This document shows, in pieces, positions 4,460 through 5,067 of a stretch of DNA of 5,067 nt. The stretch lies in the NCBI GenBank assembly GCA_937951935.1, contig CALGAM010000240.1, positions 1 to 5,067 on the forward strand. The letters are read 5' to 3'. A model generated the notes under the pieces. That model did not search any database. It had not been told where the DNA came from and saw only the letters and a program-made list of their open reading frames with translations. Positions within the stretch are counted from its first letter, which is position 1. Every line of letters begins with the position of its first letter. The stretch is from an uncultured Micromonospora sp. Lineage in GTDB: Bacteria > Actinomycetota > Actinomycetes > Mycobacteriales > Micromonosporaceae. The position numbers and the translations under genes were made by a program.

Positions 4460-5067
4460 ATGCGCGTCGCCGTGTGTCAGCTCAACTCCCGGGACGACCG
4501 GAAGGCCAATCTGGCCGTCGCCGCCGAACTGCTCGACCGGGCCGCAGCCGCCGGTGCCGACCTGGCCATCCTCCCCGAGTACGTCGACTACCTCGGCCCG
4601 GGGCACGGGATGCCGGCACCGGAGCCGACGGACGGGGAGTTCGCCGAGTTCTTCGCCGCCATTGCGCGGCGGCACCGGATGTGGGTGCACGCCGGCTCGT
4701 TCCATGAGGTCGGACCGGATCCCGACCACACCTACAACACCTCGTTGGTGTTCGACCGGGACGGCGCCCTCGCCGGCGTCTACCGCAAGATCCACCTGTA
4801 CGACGTCGAGATTCCCGGTCGGGTCTCGTACCTGGAGTCCCGAACCGTCGCCCCCGGCGCCGAGCCGGTGGTCGTCGACGTCGAGGGCGTGCGCGTCGGA
4901 CTCTCGATCTGTTACGACCTTCGCTTCCCCGAGCTGTACCGCCACCTGGCCGTTGCGGGCGGAGCGCAGCTGCTGGTGGTGCCCGCCGCCTTCATGCTGC
5001 ACACCGGGCGGGACCACTGGGAGGTGCTGCTGCGGGCCCGGGCGATCGAGAACCAGTGCTACGTGGC
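4460..5067 (+). CDS. Carbon-nitrogen hydrolase (nitrilase superfamily, Nit1/Nit2-like amidase), 3'-truncated
   Basis: The first 202 residues of a nitrilase-superfamily enzyme are present; the frame stays open to the window edge, and about 60-70 residues should be missing for a family length near 265-275. The Glu-Lys-Cys triad is intact: Glu40 in AILPEY, Lys110 in YRKIHLYD and Cys151 in SICYDLRFPELYR. Glu126 in YLES may be the second structural glutamate. The segment 177-203 (AAFMLHTGRDHWEVLLRARA, then IENQCYV) matches the Nit1/Nit2 branch, which hydrolyses amides such as deaminated glutathione (Nit1) or alpha-ketoglutaramate (omega-amidase, Nit2). The substrate cannot be told from this fragment. 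An in-frame TAG at 4448-4450 makes ATG 4460 the first possible start. It lies 99 nt after clpX behind hairpins and is probably transcribed separately. No signal peptide is seen, so it is cytosolic. Confidence 0.93.
   Translation, partial: MRVAVCQLNSRDDRKANLAVAAELLDRAAAAGADLAILPEYVDYLGPGHGMPAPEPTDGEFAEFFAAIARRHRMWVHAGSFHEVGPDPDHTYNTSLVFDRDGALAGVYRKIHLYDVEIPGRVSYLESRTVAPGAEPVVVDVEGVRVGLSICYDLRFPELYRHLAVAGGAQLLVVPAAFMLHTGRDHWEVLLRARAIENQCYV

Noticed and set aside
4474..4707. 77-codon + strand frame inside the amidase gene
   Set aside because: It is an alternate frame of the nitrilase-family gene beginning at 4460, whose frame carries the full Glu-Lys-Cys triad.
3098..5017. A 639-codon open frame on the minus strand opposite clpX and the amidase gene
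   Set aside because: It mirrors the codon structure of two certain + strand genes in GC-rich DNA, where antisense stops are rare. Its translation is rich in V, D, L, G and R with no recognisable domain, and it crosses the clpX-amidase gap without gene-like features.

Overview
The window comes from a high-GC Gram-positive bacterium (Actinomycetota). The reasons are strongly G/C-biased third codon positions, GTG starts on two of the genes, a tandem clpP1-clpP2 pair, and a ClpX whose Walker A motif reads GPTGCGKT. The protein sequences resemble Micromonosporaceae (Micromonospora/Salinispora type), but that placement is an inference from memory, not from a search. All five genes read on the + strand.

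Layout. 3-1358 is tig (trigger factor), apparently complete, with its GTG start almost at the window edge. 1359-1536 is a 178-nt regulatory gap. It holds a hairpin after tig, a short perfect palindrome, a near-perfect ClgR-type operator, a second perfect dyad and a plausible -10 element. 1537-2181 is clpP1 and 2193-2858 is clpP2; they are 11 nt apart, and the clpP2 Shine-Dalgarno overlaps the clpP1 stop. 2859-3070 is a 212-nt gap with two mutually exclusive hairpins followed by a T-run, weak promoter candidates, a leader hairpin, and a six-codon mini-ORF whose stop directly abuts the clpX GTG. 3071-4360 is clpX. 4361-4459 holds hairpins and a -10-like element exactly placed for leaderless transcription of the last gene. 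4460-5067 is the 5' part of a nitrilase-superfamily (Nit1/Nit2-like) amidase that runs off the window end.

Together the first four genes form the classic protein-quality-control cluster. Trigger factor receives nascent chains at the ribosome exit. ClpP1 and ClpP2 form the barrel protease. ClpX is the AAA+ unfoldase that feeds it. The intergenic signals suggest three or four transcription units (tig; clpP1P2, probably ClgR-activated; clpX, with own promoter plus possible read-through; the amidase) rather than one operon.

The coding content is conserved and ordinary, and I see no undescribed multi-gene system. The observations most worth checking are regulatory: the ClgR operator and adjacent dyad, the competing clpP2-clpX hairpins, the mini-ORF abutting clpX, and the probable leaderless start of a Nit-family amidase in a lineage that normally makes mycothiol rather than glutathione.
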